From Clostridium_AD sp036569345 (lineage in GTDB: Bacteria; Bacillota; Clostridia; Clostridiales; Clostridiaceae): 64,000 bases of DNA. Below, in pieces: positions 62,700-64,000 of this stretch. The first letter of the stretch is position 1. Each line of letters starts with the position of its first letter. The notes below the pieces were generated by a model, which was not told the origin of the DNA, ran no database searches, and was given only the letters and a program-made list of their open reading frames with translations. Location of the stretch: assembly GCF_036569345.1 (NCBI RefSeq), contig NZ_DATCQT010000170.1:1-64000 (forward strand), read 5' to 3'. The position numbers and the translations under genes are program-made.

Positions 62700-62858
62700 A
62701 GGGGTTTTAAAAATAAATGTATTGGTTTACATTAGTAATATTTAGTAGATCATATATGTCTTGTCTCAATAAATCTAAAATATTGAGAATTTCATAAAAA
62801 TATGATACAATAAATCATGTAAATGTGAAAATATAACATAAACAAAAGGGGTAAAATT

Positions 62859-63419
62859 TTGGAAAATATTAATTTAATTATAGGTAATAATCTTAATACA
62901 TATCGTAAAAGCAAAGGCTATAGTCTTGATAAAGTTGCTGATATGACTGGCGTTAGCAAAGGCATGCTTGGTCAAATTGAAAGAGGAGAGACAAACCCAT
63001 CCATCTCTACACTATGGAAAATTGCAAATGGTCTTCATATTTCTTCCACTTTCTTACTCGAAGCAGAACCTGATGACTTAGTCATAATTAAGAAAAACGA
63101 ATTCACACCTATTACTGAAGGCAATGATAAGTTAAGTGTTTTTCCTACTTTTGCGTTTGATTTTAGCAAAAAATTTGAAGTGCTAGTAGTAAATCTTGAC
63201 GTTGGATGTGTGCATTGTTCTGAGCCTCATGAAAATGGTGCTGAAGAATATCTATATGTGAGCAAAGGTGAATTTGAATTAACCATTCAAGGTAATAGTT
63301 ATATTCTAAAAGAAGGGGATTCAATAAAATTCCTTGCCGATAAAGCTCATGAGTACAAAAACAATTCTAAAGAGTTATGCAGTCTTCATATTATTATTTA
63401 TTATAATAACGCTCGATGA
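62859..63419 (+). CDS. XRE-family regulator with cupin sensor domain
   Basis: A 186-residue regulator. The N-terminal XRE helix-turn-helix (about 10-65: SKGYSLDKVADMTGVSKGML, LWKIANGL) is followed by a cupin domain (about 105-180: EPHENGAEEYLYVSKGEFEL and LKEGDSIKFLADKAHEYKN). The start codon is TTG with AAGGGG at 62,848. Similar XRE-cupin proteins sense amino acids or amines. It is divergent from kbl with a palindromic operator between, so it is the likely controller of the threonine operon. Confidence 0.9.
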   Translation: MENINLIIGNNLNTYRKSKGYSLDKVADMTGVSKGMLGQIERGETNPSISTLWKIANGLHISSTFLLEAEPDDLVIIKKNEFTPITEGNDKLSVFPTFAFDFSKKFEVLVVNLDVGCVHCSEPHENGAEEYLYVSKGEFELTIQGNSYILKEGDSIKFLADKAHEYKNNSKELCSLHIIIYYNNAR

Positions 63420-63560
63420 TTATGATATTGTTAATACAAAAACAGGGACTGCTATGAAACTAACTTTTTCAGTTAGTTTCGTAGCAGTCTTTTCATATTT
63501 AATAAAAAGAAAACTCTCAACTAATATTAATTAGTCGAGAGTTTAATTATAAGTAGGTAT

Positions 63561-64000
63561 CTACTCCATTTCCATTGGATCCATCCTCTTATGGCATGAA
63601 TGTTTCATCGGATTCATCATTTTATGGCATGAATGTTTCATTGCCATGGAATTCATCATCATCGTCATCATCATCATCTGGTATTGATACTTCATAACCA
63701 TCGGATTCATCATCATGTTATATGGCATTGGACATGGTGCCATATTACTCGGCATTGACTGCTTAGTCTTTGGCTCTTGCGTCATTATTGGCTGCTTAAT
63801 AGGCTGTACATCAAATTGCAATTTTACTGGTTCCATTTTGGGTTCTATTATTAATTGCACTTTTATCGGATCAATTTTTAATAATCCCATTTTAGGGTCT
63901 ATATTAAGTGCCATATTGCTTGGGTCCATCTTTGGTTGTATATTTAATTCCATATATTGTGTCTCCATTTTAGGCTGTATATTTAATTCCATATTCTGCG
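63561..64000 (-). CDS. Met-rich repeat protein (5' end outside window)
   Basis: The frame is still open at the right edge. The visible 143 or more residues have an N-terminal repeat region built from MELNIQPKM-like units (twice, then divergent MALNIDPKM, LKIDPIKV, LIIEPKM, LQFDVQPI) and a C-terminal tail very rich in Met and His/Cys (MMMNPMVMKYQYQMMMMTM, then MKHSCHKMMNPMKHSCHK). There is no known domain. The tail has two KHSCHK motifs that could bind soft metals. A spore-coat-type structural protein is possible but not shown. The upstream start lies outside the window. Confidence 0.6.
   Translation of the reverse strand, partial: QNMELNIQPKMETQYMELNIQPKMDPSNMALNIDPKMGLLKIDPIKVQLIIEPKMEPVKLQFDVQPIKQPIMTQEPKTKQSMPSNMAPCPMPYNMMMNPMVMKYQYQMMMMTMMMNSMAMKHSCHKMMNPMKHSCHKRMDPMEME

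Overview
The window is AT-rich, with clostridial ribosome-binding sites (AGGAGG), strictly anaerobic enzymes (a glycyl-radical lyase, Etf, CoA-transferase and thiolase chemistry) and sporeformer-style soluble orphan kinases. It most likely comes from the chromosome of a Clostridium sensu stricto species. I saw no rRNA, tRNA, insertion sequence, prophage or CRISPR array.

Region 1 (1-17.9 kb) is a sigma-54-controlled hydroxyacyl/short-chain acyl-CoA locus. After the 3' end of etfA and a PAS/AAA+/Fis activator come five tandem, partly decayed units. Units 1 and 2 are [sigma-54 promoter - CoA-transferase - MaoC hydratase - hairpin]. Units 3-5 carry near-identical GntP-family permeases with wreckage of the CoA-transferase and/or the hydratase around them. 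All five end in the same hairpin. On the opposite strand lie a 3-hydroxyacyl-CoA dehydrogenase, a second sigma-54 activator, a thiolase and the C-terminal stub of a lost hbd gene. Together they suggest uptake, CoA activation and dehydration of a 3-hydroxy acid (3-hydroxybutyrate is the best guess), with oxidation to acetyl-CoA.

Region 2 (18-33.7 kb) is a signalling and miscellaneous block: two soluble orphan histidine kinases sharing a C-terminal tail signature, a soluble MCP, a two-domain DUF3231-like protein, a CheB-CheR-PAS fusion, a phosphate transporter pair preceded by a PhoP-box-like tandem repeat, a secreted peptidoglycan-binding protein with a possible flavinylation motif, a vWA/macrodomain pair and a CCG-type Cys-rich protein.

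Region 3 (34-58.3 kb) is a choline-degrading (cut) bacterial microcompartment. It contains an SSS transporter, a choline-kinase-like protein, an Fe-alcohol dehydrogenase, a PocR-type histidine kinase with an AraC-type response regulator, and a minus-strand operon from 56.1 to 41.0 kb. The operon encodes CutC, CutD, two aldehyde dehydrogenase homologues (one lacking the catalytic Cys), PduL, PduS/PduT-like redox proteins, EutJ/EutP/EutQ/EutN/EutS homologues and several shell proteins. CutC residues D217, C490, E492 and G822 match the choline TMA-lyase set. Choline would give TMA plus acetaldehyde, and the acetaldehyde would give acetyl-CoA/acetyl-phosphate and ethanol. The same ~190-bp upstream region occurs three times, before the SSS transporter, the BMC operon and a DMT transporter operon, which suggests one regulon. 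A cutC 3' relic lies just upstream of the DMT transporter.

Region 4 (58.6-64 kb) is a threonine-to-glycine module: an APC permease, L-threonine dehydrogenase, 2-amino-3-ketobutyrate CoA ligase and a divergent XRE-cupin regulator with a perfect 19-bp inverted repeat in the shared promoter region. The window ends inside a Met-rich repeat protein.
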